A DNA stretch of 64,000 nt. Source: Caballeronia novacaledonica. Lineage in GTDB: Bacteria > Pseudomonadota > Gammaproteobacteria > Burkholderiales > Burkholderiaceae. Below are positions 33,387-42,617 of this stretch, one piece after another (within the stretch, counting starts at the first letter, position 1; each line of letters opens with the position of its first letter). The notes beneath the pieces are model-generated. The model made no database searches, was not told the origin of the DNA, and saw only the letters and a list, made by a program, of their open reading frames with translations. Location of the stretch: positions 62,001 through 126,000 of the forward strand of contig NZ_OGTP01000010.1 of assembly GCF_900258035.1 (NCBI RefSeq), read 5' to 3'. A program made the position numbers and the translations under genes.

Positions 33387-35297
33387 CTAGTCCCGCGCCA
33401 TCCCCGACGCGCCGTGACTCAACCAGTCGAGCACCGCGGCGGCATCGTCGTCGCTCGATTGACGCGCCTTCGCGACCGTCTCGCTGATCTTCGCGCCGGG
33501 CTTCGGCGCGGCCCGGCGAATCGCCACGCCGACCGCGAGAATGTCGATGATCACGAGGTGCAGGATGCGCGAAATCATCGAAAGCTGCGACTCGCGAATC
33601 TCGATGTGATCCGTCTCCAGCGCCACGGTCGCGCGCTTGGCGAGCGGCGTGTTGCTCGATGTGATCGCGATGACCGTCGCGCCCTGTTGCATCGCCACTT
33701 CGAGCACGCGCAAAAGCTCGGGCGCCCTGCCCGACTTCGACACGGCCACGATCACATCGCCCTTGCCGAGCAGCGCCGCCGACGCCGCCTGCATGTACAG
33801 GTCGCCGTAGGCGATCGTCGGGATGCCGAAGCGGAAGAACTTGTAGTGCGCGTCCTGCGCGACGATGTTCGAATTCCCGAGCCCGTAGAACTCGATGCGC
33901 CGCGCGCCGTTCAAAATATCGATCGCGCGCTCGACGTTCTCGAAGTTCAGATGCTCGCGCAACTGCAGGATCGCGGAGACGGTGTTGTCCAGCACCTTCG
34001 CGCCGAAATCGGTGGCGGTGTCGCCGAGATGCACCTGGCTGTGGCTCACCGGAATCGTGCCGGTCAGGCCCGTCGCGAGCTTCAGCTTGAAGTCCGAAAG
34101 CCCCTGACAGCCGAGCGAGCGGCAAAAACGGATCACCGTCGGCTGGCTCACGTCGGCCTTGCGCGCGATGTCGATGATCGGATCGTTGATGATCGAGCGC
34201 GGATGATTCAGCGCGAGATCGGCGACGCGCCGCTCGGCGGGCGTCAACGCGTCGCGCATCTGGCGAATGCGCTCGAACACCGCCGACGAACCGCTGTTCG
34301 CGCGGTTCGACAACTGCTCGGAAAGAATCGCGGAGACGCCGAGGAACGCCGGATATTCCGCCGTGATGATGTACGTGGGAATGCCCGACAGATATTGCTG
34401 AAAGCGCCCTTTCGCCTCGAAACGCTCGCGAAACGGCGACTTGTGGAACAGCTCGCCCAATCTCAGCACGATACCGCCGCCGATATAGATGCCGCCCAGC
34501 GCGCCCAGCGTCACCGCGATGTTGCCCGCGAAGGTGCCGAGGATCGCGCAGAAGCAGTTCACCGTCTCGAGCGCGAGCGCTTCGCCTTGCAGCGCGCGAT
34601 GCGTGACATCGGCGGCGGTGAAGTCGTCGGCGACCGTCACGCTGTCGCGCTCGGCGAGCGCCCGGTAGATCAGCTCCAGCCCCTGCCCCGCGCACACGCG
34701 CTCGAACGACACGTGCGGAAACTTGCGGCGCGCGTAGCGTGTCACGAGGTCTTCGCGCTCGTCGAACGGCGAGAACGTGGCGTGGCCGCCTTCGCTGCCG
34801 AGCGCGATCCAGCGGTCATCGGCGGGAATGAGGCCCGATACGCCCAGCCCCGTGCCCGGTCCGAGCAGGCCGATCACGCTGTTCTGCCGGCGCGAGCCGC
34901 CGCCGACCTGCTCGCGCTGCGCGTCGGTGAGGCCGGGCAGCGCCATCGCGAGCGCGGTGAAGTCGTTCACGACGAGCAGCGTGTCGAAGCCGAGCGCGCG
35001 GCGCGTCGCCTCGATCGAAAAGCTCCAGTCGTGATTGGTCATCTTCACGTGATCGCCGTCGACCGGATTGGCGATCGCGATCGCCGCATGATTGACGCGC
35101 CCGACTTTCGTGTCCTTCAGATACTGCTGCATGACCTCCGCGATGCCGGGGTAATCCGCCCCCGGATACACGCGGATCTGTCCGATCTCGCCAGGCGCGG
35201 TCTCCAGCGCGAAGCGCGCGTTCGTGCCGCCGATGTCGGCGAGAAGCCGCGGTCCGTCGGCGTGCTGAGCCGCTGCTTTATGCACACCAGTAGACAT
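33387..35297 (-). CDS. glk: Bifunctional glucokinase / RpiR-HexR-type regulator
   Basis: A 636-residue fusion. Residues about 15-340 are a bacterial glucokinase ([14 protein letters not shown] phosphate loop, VVNDFTALA catalytic Asp, [21 protein letters not shown]), which phosphorylates glucose with ATP. Residues about 350-425 form an RpiR-type HTH ([20 protein letters not shown]) and about 470-600 a SIS sugar-phosphate-binding domain ([22 protein letters not shown]). The fusion is known in Burkholderia. It is translated with pgl (20-base overlap). The HTH-SIS half is the probable HexR that binds the palindrome at 37680-37700 and responds to a KDPG-like phosphate sugar (family inference). Confidence 0.95.
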   Translation of the reverse strand: MSTGVHKAAAQHADGPRLLADIGGTNARFALETAPGEIGQIRVYPGADYPGIAEVMQQYLKDTKVGRVNHAAIAIANPVDGDHVKMTNHDWSFSIEATRRALGFDTLLVVNDFTALAMALPGLTDAQREQVGGGSRRQNSVIGLLGPGTGLGVSGLIPADDRWIALGSEGGHATFSPFDEREDLVTRYARRKFPHVSFERVCAGQGLELIYRALAERDSVTVADDFTAADVTHRALQGEALALETVNCFCAILGTFAGNIAVTLGALGGIYIGGGIVLRLGELFHKSPFRERFEAKGRFQQYLSGIPTYIITAEYPAFLGVSAILSEQLSNRANSGSSAVFERIRQMRDALTPAERRVADLALNHPRSIINDPIIDIARKADVSQPTVIRFCRSLGCQGLSDFKLKLATGLTGTIPVSHSQVHLGDTATDFGAKVLDNTVSAILQLREHLNFENVERAIDILNGARRIEFYGLGNSNIVAQDAHYKFFRFGIPTIAYGDLYMQAASAALLGKGDVIVAVSKSGRAPELLRVLEVAMQQGATVIAITSSNTPLAKRATVALETDHIEIRESQLSMISRILHLVIIDILAVGVAIRRAAPKPGAKISETVAKARQSSDDDAAAVLDWLSHGASGMARD

Positions 35298-35988
35298 CGA
35301 GCTTCACTCCTTCAGCGTGGGCCAGCGTCGAGATGGCGTTCTTTTGCGGCGCGGCGAGCGCCGCGTTCAGTACGTCGAGTTTCTTCTGCCCGGCGATGAA
35401 GAGATACAACTGTCCGATCTGCTTCAGCGCCGACATCGACAGACTTACGCGCGCGTGCGGCGCCGCGCCCGGATGCACGGAGATGAAGCGCTCCGGCGTC
35501 GAGATCGCGAAGTCCCACTCGGGCGCGTCGGCGAAGATCGAGGCCGTGTGACCGTCCTCGCCCATGCCGAGCACGGCGACATCCGGCAGACGGCGGCGAG
35601 CATCGGCGTTCAGTTCGGCGATGTGCGTTTCCAGCGGCTTGCCGGTATCGACGAGCGGCAGAAAGTACGCCGACGCGCCCGCGTTCTGCAAAAGCGTGTC
35701 GCGCACGAGTTGCGCGTTGCTCGCGGAATCGCTTTCGGGCACCCAGCGGTCGTCGACGAGCGTCACGTCGATATGCGCCCAGTCGAGCGGCTCGCGCGAG
35801 AGCGTTTGCAAGAACGGCTTCGGGCTCGTGCCGCCCGATACCGCGAGCGTGGCGTGAGCGGTTTGTCCCGCGGCGTCGGCCGATACCGCGCCCCTCGACG
35901 CGAGGGACGCCTTGAGCGCGTCGCTCACGGCTTTCGCCAGCGCGTCCGAGTGGGCGCGCGGATCGTCGAAAGTGCGAAGCTCGATCAT
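35278..35988 (-). CDS. pgl: 6-phosphogluconolactonase
   Basis: A 236-residue SIS-fold lactonase (DevB/Pgl). Seen are [41 protein letters not shown], and [23 protein letters not shown], the family signature. Hydrolyses 6-phosphogluconolactone from Zwf in the Entner-Doudoroff/pentose phosphate entry. GGAGGAG precedes the ATG. Second gene of zwf-pgl-glk; overlaps glk. Confidence 0.95.
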   Translation of the reverse strand: MIELRTFDDPRAHSDALAKAVSDALKASLASRGAVSADAAGQTAHATLAVSGGTSPKPFLQTLSREPLDWAHIDVTLVDDRWVPESDSASNAQLVRDTLLQNAGASAYFLPLVDTGKPLETHIAELNADARRRLPDVAVLGMGEDGHTASIFADAPEWDFAISTPERFISVHPGAAPHARVSLSMSALKQIGQLYLFIAGQKKLDVLNAALAAPQKNAISTLAHAEGVKLDVYWCA

Positions 35989-36113
35989 TGCTCCTCCTGC
36001 TTGTTCTGGTTTATCGATCCGCTTCCCGCACCGTCGCGACGACGAGCAAAGCGGTCTCCTGTAGTCCTCATGCGCGCCGCGCGCCTCTTTCGGGCCGCGT
36101 CGGCGTCACGCCA

Positions 36114-37574
36114 TCAGTTTTCTTCTTCGAGCCAGCACGTGCCGGCCTGCGCGAGCATCGCGCTCGACGCCGCCGGCCCCCACGTGCCCGCCGCGTAAGG
36201 CTTCGGCTTGTTCGTGGCCGCCGCCCACGCGTTCAGGATCGGCTCGACCCAGCGCCATGCCGCTTCCTGCTCGTCGCGCCGCACGAAGAGCGCGAGGCGG
36301 CCGTGAATCACGTCCAGCAACAGGCGCTGATACGCCTCCATCTGTGCTTCCTTGAAGAACTGATCGAACGCGAGATCCAGATGCACGCTCGCGAGATTCA
36401 TGCCCTCGCCGGGCTGCTTCGCGAGGCAATACAGACGGATGGTCTCGTTCGGCTGCAACCGGATCACGAGACGGTTCGCGCCCGCGCGCAACGCGTTCGC
36501 GCCGAGCGCCGAATGCGGCACCGCGCGGAAGTTCACGACGATCTCCGCGACGCGGTCCGCGAGCCGCTTGCCCGTGCGCAGGAAAAACGGCACGCCCGCC
36601 CAGCGCCAGTTCTCGATTTCGACCTTCAACGCGACGAAGGTCTCGGTCGTGCTGTCGGGACGCACGCCCGGCTCGGTCGCGTACGCCGGCACCGCCGCGC
36701 CGCGGACGACACCCGCATGATATTGCCCGCGCACCGCGACGCGGCTGATGTCGCGCTCGTCGACGGGCTTCAGCGCCCGCAGCACGCGCAGTTTCTCGTC
36801 GCGCACGGAGTCGGAGTCCATCGAATGCGGCGGCTCCATCGTCACGATGGAAAGCAGTTGCAGCAAATGGTTCTGCACCATGTCGCGCAGCGCGCCCGTA
36901 TTGTCGTAGAAGTCGCCGCGCGCTTCCACGCCCAGTTCTTCCGCGATCGTGATCTGGATGCTTTCGACCCACTCGCGGCGCCACAGCGGCTCGAACAGCG
37001 CGTTGCCGAAGCGCAGCGCGAGCAGATTCTGCACCGGTTCCTTGCCGAGATAGTGATCGATCCGGTAGATCTGCTCTTCCTGGAAGATTTCGCCGACGGC
37101 GTCGTTGATTGCGTTCGACGATTTCAGGTCGTAGCCGAGCGGCTTTTCGAGCACGATGCGCGCGTTCTGGTTCAGCTCGACACCGGCGAGCGCGCGGCAG
37201 ATCGGCACGAAGAGCTTCGGGCTCGTCGCCAGATAGAAGACGCGCGTGCCGTCGAATTGCGCGAGCGCGTCGCGCAGCACGACGAAATCTTCCGCGCGGC
37301 CGAGGTCGAGCGCGACGTACTGGAAGCGGTCGAGAAAGCTGCGCCACGCGGTTTCATCGACATCGTTCTTCGACACGTGCGGCTTCACGTGACCCTCGAC
37401 CCACGCGCGGTATTCGCCCGGCTCCATTGCTTCGCGCGCGACCGAAACGATTCTTCCGGCCGGATTGAGCATGCCCGCGCGATGCGCCTCGAAGAGCGCG
37501 GGAAGAATCTTGCGCATGGAGAGATCGCCGGTGCCGCCGAAGAGTACGAAGATGAAGTTCGAGTCGCTTTGCAT
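36114..37574 (-). CDS. zwf: Glucose-6-phosphate 1-dehydrogenase
   Basis: A 486-residue NAD(P)-dependent enzyme: FVLFGGTGDLSMRKILPALF dinucleotide loop, EKPLGYD, and the active-site signature RIDHYLGKE with the catalytic His. Oxidises glucose-6-phosphate to 6-phosphogluconolactone. The start at 37574 (MQSDSNF) agrees with the family length; the frame opens at 37631 by TTG without support, and no strong ribosome-binding site is visible. The HexR-type palindrome lies about 105 bases upstream. First gene of the minus-strand operon. Confidence 0.95.
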   Translation of the reverse strand: MQSDSNFIFVLFGGTGDLSMRKILPALFEAHRAGMLNPAGRIVSVAREAMEPGEYRAWVEGHVKPHVSKNDVDETAWRSFLDRFQYVALDLGRAEDFVVLRDALAQFDGTRVFYLATSPKLFVPICRALAGVELNQNARIVLEKPLGYDLKSSNAINDAVGEIFQEEQIYRIDHYLGKEPVQNLLALRFGNALFEPLWRREWVESIQITIAEELGVEARGDFYDNTGALRDMVQNHLLQLLSIVTMEPPHSMDSDSVRDEKLRVLRALKPVDERDISRVAVRGQYHAGVVRGAAVPAYATEPGVRPDSTTETFVALKVEIENWRWAGVPFFLRTGKRLADRVAEIVVNFRAVPHSALGANALRAGANRLVIRLQPNETIRLYCLAKQPGEGMNLASVHLDLAFDQFFKEAQMEAYQRLLLDVIHGRLALFVRRDEQEAAWRWVEPILNAWAAATNKPKPYAAGTWGPAASSAMLAQAGTCWLEEEN

Positions 37575-37670
37575 GAGTCTGAACGAGGGTTCCAGAACTG
37601 GATGTGAGTCGAATCGGGGCGCGCCGCCCAATGAGACTACGCGTGACGCCGTAGTCCGATAAAATTTTTT

Positions 37671-37699
37671 TTGACACTGAATTGTAGTTTAACTACAAT
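37671..37699 (+). promoter_or_regulatory. Sigma-70 promoter toward gtsA
   Basis: TTGACA (37671-37676), 17 bases, TACAAT (37694-37699): a near-consensus promoter. It points to gtsA and predicts a leader of about 430 bases. Confidence 0.75.
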
Positions 37700-37700
37700 T
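37680..37700. promoter_or_regulatory. HexR-type operator
   Basis: A near-perfect palindrome with core TTGTAGTTTAACTACAA, arms AATTGTAGTT/AACTACAATT around one central base. It fits the proteobacterial HexR motif (TGTAATWNNATTACA type). It covers the spacer and the -10 box of the gts promoter and lies upstream of zwf, so a bound regulator would block the gts side and could affect both. Confidence 0.75.
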
Positions 37701-38134
37701 CAAATCAAGAGGAAATGTCATCGTCCGAAAATTAGCCGTGTCGATCAGCTTGGTATGGCGGCGGTTTTTTTCCGGCAAGACGTGTTGTGCGCATGTTAAC
37801 GGAGCCTGCGGCTCGCCGCTTTCCGTGCGCCCGAGCCTCGCGCCTCGCCGTCGAGCACGCCTTTCGGGGCAAATTTGAACGGCCCGGCAAAAATCAAAAG
37901 AGGAGACAGCCGTTGCGATTCAACCCACTCATCTCTTGAGAGCCGTGCGGCCGTACATCGGTCTGCCGGCCCGGCACGCTGCGTTCGTGGTGACCCGCGC
38001 TGCCGCTTCCCCGCCGACACCGCCGATTTCCGGCCATCCAGTTTTACCGTTTTTTTGACAACCGCTTCTTACCCATGCTTCTGGCGGCATCGGGAGCCAA
38101 TCGTTTTTGTTCAGGTGTCTGGAGGAGATAAACA
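37701..38134 (+). other. Long leader of gtsA
   Basis: About 430 bases with no convincing gene. Includes a T8 tract at about 37763-37770 after a GC-rich stretch, which may be a weak terminator or attenuator, and GGAGG just before gtsA. No known riboswitch recognised. Confidence 0.4.
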
Positions 38135-39388
38135 ATGAAAGTCCGTAAGCTCATGGGCGCGCTGTGCGCCGCAGGTCTTCTGTGCGGCGCGACGGCGTCG
38201 GCGGTTCAGGCTGCCGAGGCCGTTTCCGTGCTGCACTGGTGGACGTCGGGCGGCGAATCGAAAGCGGTCGGCGTGCTCAAGGACGACATGACCAAGCAGG
38301 GCTATCAGTGGAAGGACTTCGCTGTCGCGGGCGGCGCGGGCGCTGCGGCCATGACTGCGCTGAAGACGCAGGTCATCTCGGGCAATGCGCCGTCGGCGGC
38401 GCAGATCAAGGGTCCGCTGATCCAGGAATGGGCCGAGCAAGGCGTGCTCGTGCCGATCGACTCCGTCGCGGGTGACTGGAAGAAGAACCTGCCGCCGGAA
38501 ATCGACAAGATCATCCACGCTGACGGCCACTACGTCGCGGCGCCCTTCTCCGTGCACCGCGTGAACTGGCTGTACATCAACAAGGCCGCGCTCGACAAGG
38601 CCGGCGGCAAGGTGCCGACGAACTGGAACGAGTTCTTCCAGGTCGCCGACAAGATGAAGGCCGCGGGCATCATGCCGATCGCAATGGGCGGCCAGCCGTG
38701 GCAGGACCTGACGCTGTGGGAAGACGTCGTTCTGTCGCAGGGCGCGGACTTCTACAAGAAGGCCATCGTCGATCTCGACCAGAAGACGCTGACCTCGGAC
38801 AAGATGGTTCAGGTGTTCGACACGGTCCGCAAGATCCAGGGCTACTTCGACAGCGGCCGCACGGGCCGTGACTGGAACCTCGCGACGGCCATGGTCATCA
38901 ACGGCAAGGCCGGCATGCAGTTCATGGGCGACTGGGCGAAGGGCGAATTCGCCGGCGCGAACAAGAAGGCGGGCTCGGACTACATCTGCGCGCCGGTGCC
39001 GGGCACGGAAAAGGCCTACACGTTCAACGTCGACTCGTTCGTGTTCTTCCAGCAGAAGGGCCAGAAGGCAGCGACGCCGGGTCAGCTCGCACTCGCGAAG
39101 ACCATCATGACGCCGGAGTTCCAGGAGCAGTTCAGCCTGAACAAGGGCTCGATCCCGGTGCGTCTCGGCGTGCCGATGGACAAGTTCGACGACTGCGCGA
39201 AGAAGTCGTACTCTGACGAACAGACGGCGATCAAATCGGGCGGCTATGTTCCGTCGCTCGCGCACGGCATGGCTCAGGGCGACGCAGTCGCGGGCGCCAT
39301 GACCGACGTCGTGACGAAGTTCATGAATTCGTCGCAGGATTCCAAGAGCGCGGTTGCCGCACTCGCGAACGCCGCCAAGACGAAGTAA
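38135..39388 (+). CDS. gtsA: Sugar (glucose) ABC transporter substrate-binding protein
   Basis: A 417-residue periplasmic protein with signal peptide to about residue 26 (AVQA) and an ABC sugar-binding domain starting VLHWWTSGGESKAV, typical of GtsA glucose/mannose binders (Trp-rich WWTSGGE). Other features are FSVHRVNWLYINKAAL, GGQPWQDLTLWEDVV and GKAGMQFMGDWAKGEF. Delivers glucose to GtsBC. GGAGG precedes the start. First gene of gtsABCD and divergent from zwf, under the predicted HexR operator. Confidence 0.93.
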   Translation: MKVRKLMGALCAAGLLCGATASAVQAAEAVSVLHWWTSGGESKAVGVLKDDMTKQGYQWKDFAVAGGAGAAAMTALKTQVISGNAPSAAQIKGPLIQEWAEQGVLVPIDSVAGDWKKNLPPEIDKIIHADGHYVAAPFSVHRVNWLYINKAALDKAGGKVPTNWNEFFQVADKMKAAGIMPIAMGGQPWQDLTLWEDVVLSQGADFYKKAIVDLDQKTLTSDKMVQVFDTVRKIQGYFDSGRTGRDWNLATAMVINGKAGMQFMGDWAKGEFAGANKKAGSDYICAPVPGTEKAYTFNVDSFVFFQQKGQKAATPGQLALAKTIMTPEFQEQFSLNKGSIPVRLGVPMDKFDDCAKKSYSDEQTAIKSGGYVPSLAHGMAQGDAVAGAMTDVVTKFMNSSQDSKSAVAALANAAKTK

Positions 39389-39569
39389 GGCAGTGTCCGC
39401 CCGGCGCGTGTGCCCATGCATGCGCCGGGCGGGGCAAGACGAAGCAGGACTGCATCTGTAACGTCGCATCTTTCAGCGCCAGCAGGCATTCGCCACAGAA
39501 GCGCCCGTCAGTGCACCTAAACGCACCTCAACGCACCCAAGCGCCGGCGCATCTTCCAGGAGTCGAGTC

Positions 39570-40508
39570 GTGACTGCCTCCATCACCGCGGACAAGAAGC
39601 CGCAAAACCCGCCCCGTCGCGCGTCACCGACGGCGGCGCTCGCCGATCGCCTGATTCCGAAGCTGGTGCTCGCTCCCAGCGTCGTGATCGCGCTCGTTTT
39701 CGTATACGGCTTCATCGCCATTACCGGGTATCTGTCACTCTCCGAATCGCGGCTCATGCCGCGCTACGATTTCGCGGGCTTCGACCGTTATCGACAGCTC
39801 TTCGCCAACGACGTCTGGTGGACTTCCGCCGCCAACCTCGGCTGGTTCGGCATTCCGTTCATCGGAATTTGCGTGATCCTCGGCCTTTTCCTTGCGATCC
39901 TTCTCGACCAGAAGATCCGCAACGAAGGCGCATTGCGCGCAGTCTTCCTCTACCCGATGGCGCTCTCGTTCATCGTGACCGGCACCGCCTGGCAGTGGAT
40001 TCTCAACCCCGGCCTCGGTCTCGAAAAAGTGTTCCACGACTGGGGCTGGACGAGCTTCTCGTTCAACTGGCTGGGCGACCCCGACAAGGCGATCTTTTGC
40101 GTCGTGATCGCGGCTGTCTGGCAATCGACAGGCTTCGTGATGGCCCTGTTCCTCGCCGGCCTGCGCGGCGTCGACAGCGAAATCTTCAAGGCCGCGCAAG
40201 TGGATGGCGCGACGTTGCCGACCATCTACCGCAAGATCGTGATTCCGAGCATGCGGCCGGTGTTCTTCTCCGTGCTGCTGATTCTCTGCCACATCACGAT
40301 CAAGACCTTCGACCTCGTCGTCGCGTTGACGGCGGGCGGACCGGGCACGTCGTCGTCGCTGCCGGCGATCTTCATGTACACGTTCTCGTTCAACCGCGGG
40401 CAGCTCGGCGTGGGCGCCGCATCGTCGATGATGATGCTCGCCACGGTCGTCGCGGTGCTCGTGCCGCTCATGTATCTCGAATCGAGGAGCACTCGCAATG
40501 CAGCCTAA
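39570..40508 (+). CDS. gtsB: Glucose ABC transporter permease GtsB
   Basis: A 312-residue MalF-type permease starting with GTG (preceded by AGGAG). About six helices; EAA loop SEIFKAAQVDGATLPTIYRKIVIPSMRPV. Pairs with GtsC. Overlaps gtsC by 11 bases, so translation is coupled. Confidence 0.94.
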   Translation: MTASITADKKPQNPPRRASPTAALADRLIPKLVLAPSVVIALVFVYGFIAITGYLSLSESRLMPRYDFAGFDRYRQLFANDVWWTSAANLGWFGIPFIGICVILGLFLAILLDQKIRNEGALRAVFLYPMALSFIVTGTAWQWILNPGLGLEKVFHDWGWTSFSFNWLGDPDKAIFCVVIAAVWQSTGFVMALFLAGLRGVDSEIFKAAQVDGATLPTIYRKIVIPSMRPVFFSVLLILCHITIKTFDLVVALTAGGPGTSSSLPAIFMYTFSFNRGQLGVGAASSMMMLATVVAVLVPLMYLESRSTRNAA

Positions 40509-41355
40509 GATGACCCTGAGCCGCGCCGTCATCTACGCGGTGCTCATCCTTTTCGCGCTTTACTTCCTGTTCCCGATCTACGTGATGCTGTCGACATCGT
40601 TCAAGGATCTCGACCAGCTTCGCACGGGCAACCTGCTCACGCCGCCTACGCACTTCACCATCGAGCCGTGGGTCAAGGCGTGGTCGGGCGCGTGTACCGG
40701 CGTGCGTTGCGACGGCATGGAGCCGTTCTTCATGAACTCCGTGCGCATGGTGATTCCGGCCGTGCTGATCTCGTCATTCGTCGGCGCGTTCAATGGCTAT
40801 GTGCTCACGCACTGGCGCTTTCGCGGCGCGGACGGCCTCTTCACGATGCTGCTCGTCGGCTGCTTCATCCCCTTCCAGGCGATTCTTCTGCCGATGGCGC
40901 GCCTGCAAGGTTTTCTCGGCCTCTCGAACACGACCACCGGCCTCGTGCTGGTCCATGTGATCTACGGCATCGCGTTCACGACGATGTTCTTCCGCAACTT
41001 CTACGTGAGCATTCCGGCCGAGCTCGTGAAGGCGGCGCGCATCGACGGCGCGGGCTTCTTCACGATCTTCACGAAGATCCTGCTGCCGGTGTCGCTGCCG
41101 ATTTTCATGGTGTGCCTGATCTGGCAATTCACGCAGATCTGGAACGACTTCCTGTTCGGCATCGTGTTTTCGGGCGTGGATTCCATGCCGATCACGGTTG
41201 CGCTGAACAACCTGGTGAACACGTCGACGGGCGTGAAGGAATACAACGTCGACATGGCGGGCGCGATCATCGCCGCATTGCCGACGATTCTCGTCTACAT
41301 GATCGCCGGACGTTATTTCGTGCGCGGGCTGACGGCCGGCGCGGTGAAGGGTTAA
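40498..41355 (+). CDS. gtsC: Glucose ABC transporter permease GtsC
   Basis: A 285-residue MalG-type permease with six helices and EAA loop AELVKAARIDGAGFFTIFTKILLPVSLP. An alternative ATG at 40507 exists, but the 40498 start overlaps gtsB tightly. The segment SGACTGVRCDGMEPFFMNS in the first periplasmic loop with two cysteines is typical of GtsC-like glucose permeases. Confidence 0.94.
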   Translation: MQPKMTLSRAVIYAVLILFALYFLFPIYVMLSTSFKDLDQLRTGNLLTPPTHFTIEPWVKAWSGACTGVRCDGMEPFFMNSVRMVIPAVLISSFVGAFNGYVLTHWRFRGADGLFTMLLVGCFIPFQAILLPMARLQGFLGLSNTTTGLVLVHVIYGIAFTTMFFRNFYVSIPAELVKAARIDGAGFFTIFTKILLPVSLPIFMVCLIWQFTQIWNDFLFGIVFSGVDSMPITVALNNLVNTSTGVKEYNVDMAGAIIAALPTILVYMIAGRYFVRGLTAGAVKG

Positions 41356-41389
41356 TCGACATCGTTCGATAGAGATATAGAGGATTCAC

Positions 41390-42508
41390 ATGGCAAGCCT
41401 TTCCATCCGTGACGTGTACAAGACCTACCCGAACGGGGTGCCGGTTCTCAAGGGCGTCAACATCGACATCGAGGACGGTCAGTTTCTGATCCTCGTCGGC
41501 GGCTCGGGCTGCGGCAAATCGACCTTGCTGAACATGATCGCGGGTCTCGAAACCGTGACGCGCGGCGACATCATGATCGACGGCAAGACGGTCAACAACC
41601 TCTCGCCGAAGGATCGCGACATCGCGATGGTGTTCCAGTCGTACGCGCTCTACCCTTCGATGAGCGTGCGCGACAACATCTCGTTCGGCCTGAACATCCG
41701 CAAGGTGCCGAAGGACGAGCAGAAGAAGATCGTCGATCGCGTGTCGGAGACGCTGCAGATCGGTCATCTTCTCGATCGCAAGCCGGGGCAGTTGTCGGGC
41801 GGTCAGCGTCAGCGCGTCGCGATGGGCCGTGCGCTCGCGCGCGATCCGGTGATGTTCCTGTTCGACGAGCCGCTTTCGAACCTCGACGCGAAGCTGCGTA
41901 TCGAGATGCGCTCCGAGATCAAGCTGCTGCATCAGCGCCTCGGCACGACGATCGTCTACGTGACGCACGACCAGATCGAGGCGATGACGCTCGGCGACCG
42001 CATCGCGGTGATGAAAGACGGCATCGTGCAGCAGTTCGGCGCGCCGCAGGAAATCTACGATTCGCCTTCGAACCTGTTCGTCGCGGGCTTCATCGGCGCG
42101 CCGCCGATGAACTTCATCACCGGCAAGCTCGTCGAATCGGGCTCGGGCGTCGGCTTGCAGCTCGATACCGGCATCGCGCAGAAGGTGTTGAATCTGCCGT
42201 TCGACGCGGGCCGTCTGCGCAGCAAGGTCGGTCAGGACGTGATTCTCGGCCTGCGGCCGGAGCGCATCACCGATTCGCGCAGCGCGCACGACGTGTCGGA
42301 CACGAGCCTGCAACCGGTCGATGTGCGCGTCGATGTGATCGAGCCGACCGGCCCGGACACGCTCGTGTTCGCGCAGGTGAACGGCAAGCGCATCGTGTCG
42401 CGCGTGCACCCGGCGTCGAATCCGCAGCCGACGTCGAACATGACGCTGCTGTTCGATGTGTCGAAGGCCGTGTTGTTCGATCCGCAGACGGAAGAGCGGC
42501 TGGCTTGA
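41390..42508 (+). CDS. gtsD: Glucose ABC transporter ATP-binding protein (MalK type)
   Basis: A 372-residue ATPase: Walker A GGSGCGKST, Q-loop FQSYALYPSMSV, signature LSGGQRQR, Walker B FLFDEPLSNLD, switch His in VTHDQIEAMTL, and a C-terminal TOBE/OB domain (about 240-370) as in MalK/UgpC. Energises GtsBC. Ends the gts operon before a strong terminator. Confidence 0.94.
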   Translation: MASLSIRDVYKTYPNGVPVLKGVNIDIEDGQFLILVGGSGCGKSTLLNMIAGLETVTRGDIMIDGKTVNNLSPKDRDIAMVFQSYALYPSMSVRDNISFGLNIRKVPKDEQKKIVDRVSETLQIGHLLDRKPGQLSGGQRQRVAMGRALARDPVMFLFDEPLSNLDAKLRIEMRSEIKLLHQRLGTTIVYVTHDQIEAMTLGDRIAVMKDGIVQQFGAPQEIYDSPSNLFVAGFIGAPPMNFITGKLVESGSGVGLQLDTGIAQKVLNLPFDAGRLRSKVGQDVILGLRPERITDSRSAHDVSDTSLQPVDVRVDVIEPTGPDTLVFAQVNGKRIVSRVHPASNPQPTSNMTLLFDVSKAVLFDPQTEERLA

Positions 42509-42532
42509 TTCTTCTTGTCGATCGACTTCGAG

Positions 42533-42558
42533 CGCCACGGTTCAGCCGTGGCGTTTTT
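42533..42558 (+). terminator. Intrinsic terminator of gtsABCD
   Basis: Stem CGCCACGG/CCGTGGCG (42533-42540 with 42546-42553) followed by T5. Confidence 0.85.
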
Positions 42559-42617
42559 CATGGTGCGGCCGTAACAAGGCACAATCGGCGTTTTGCATTT
42601 CGATCCGCCTGCGCCGC

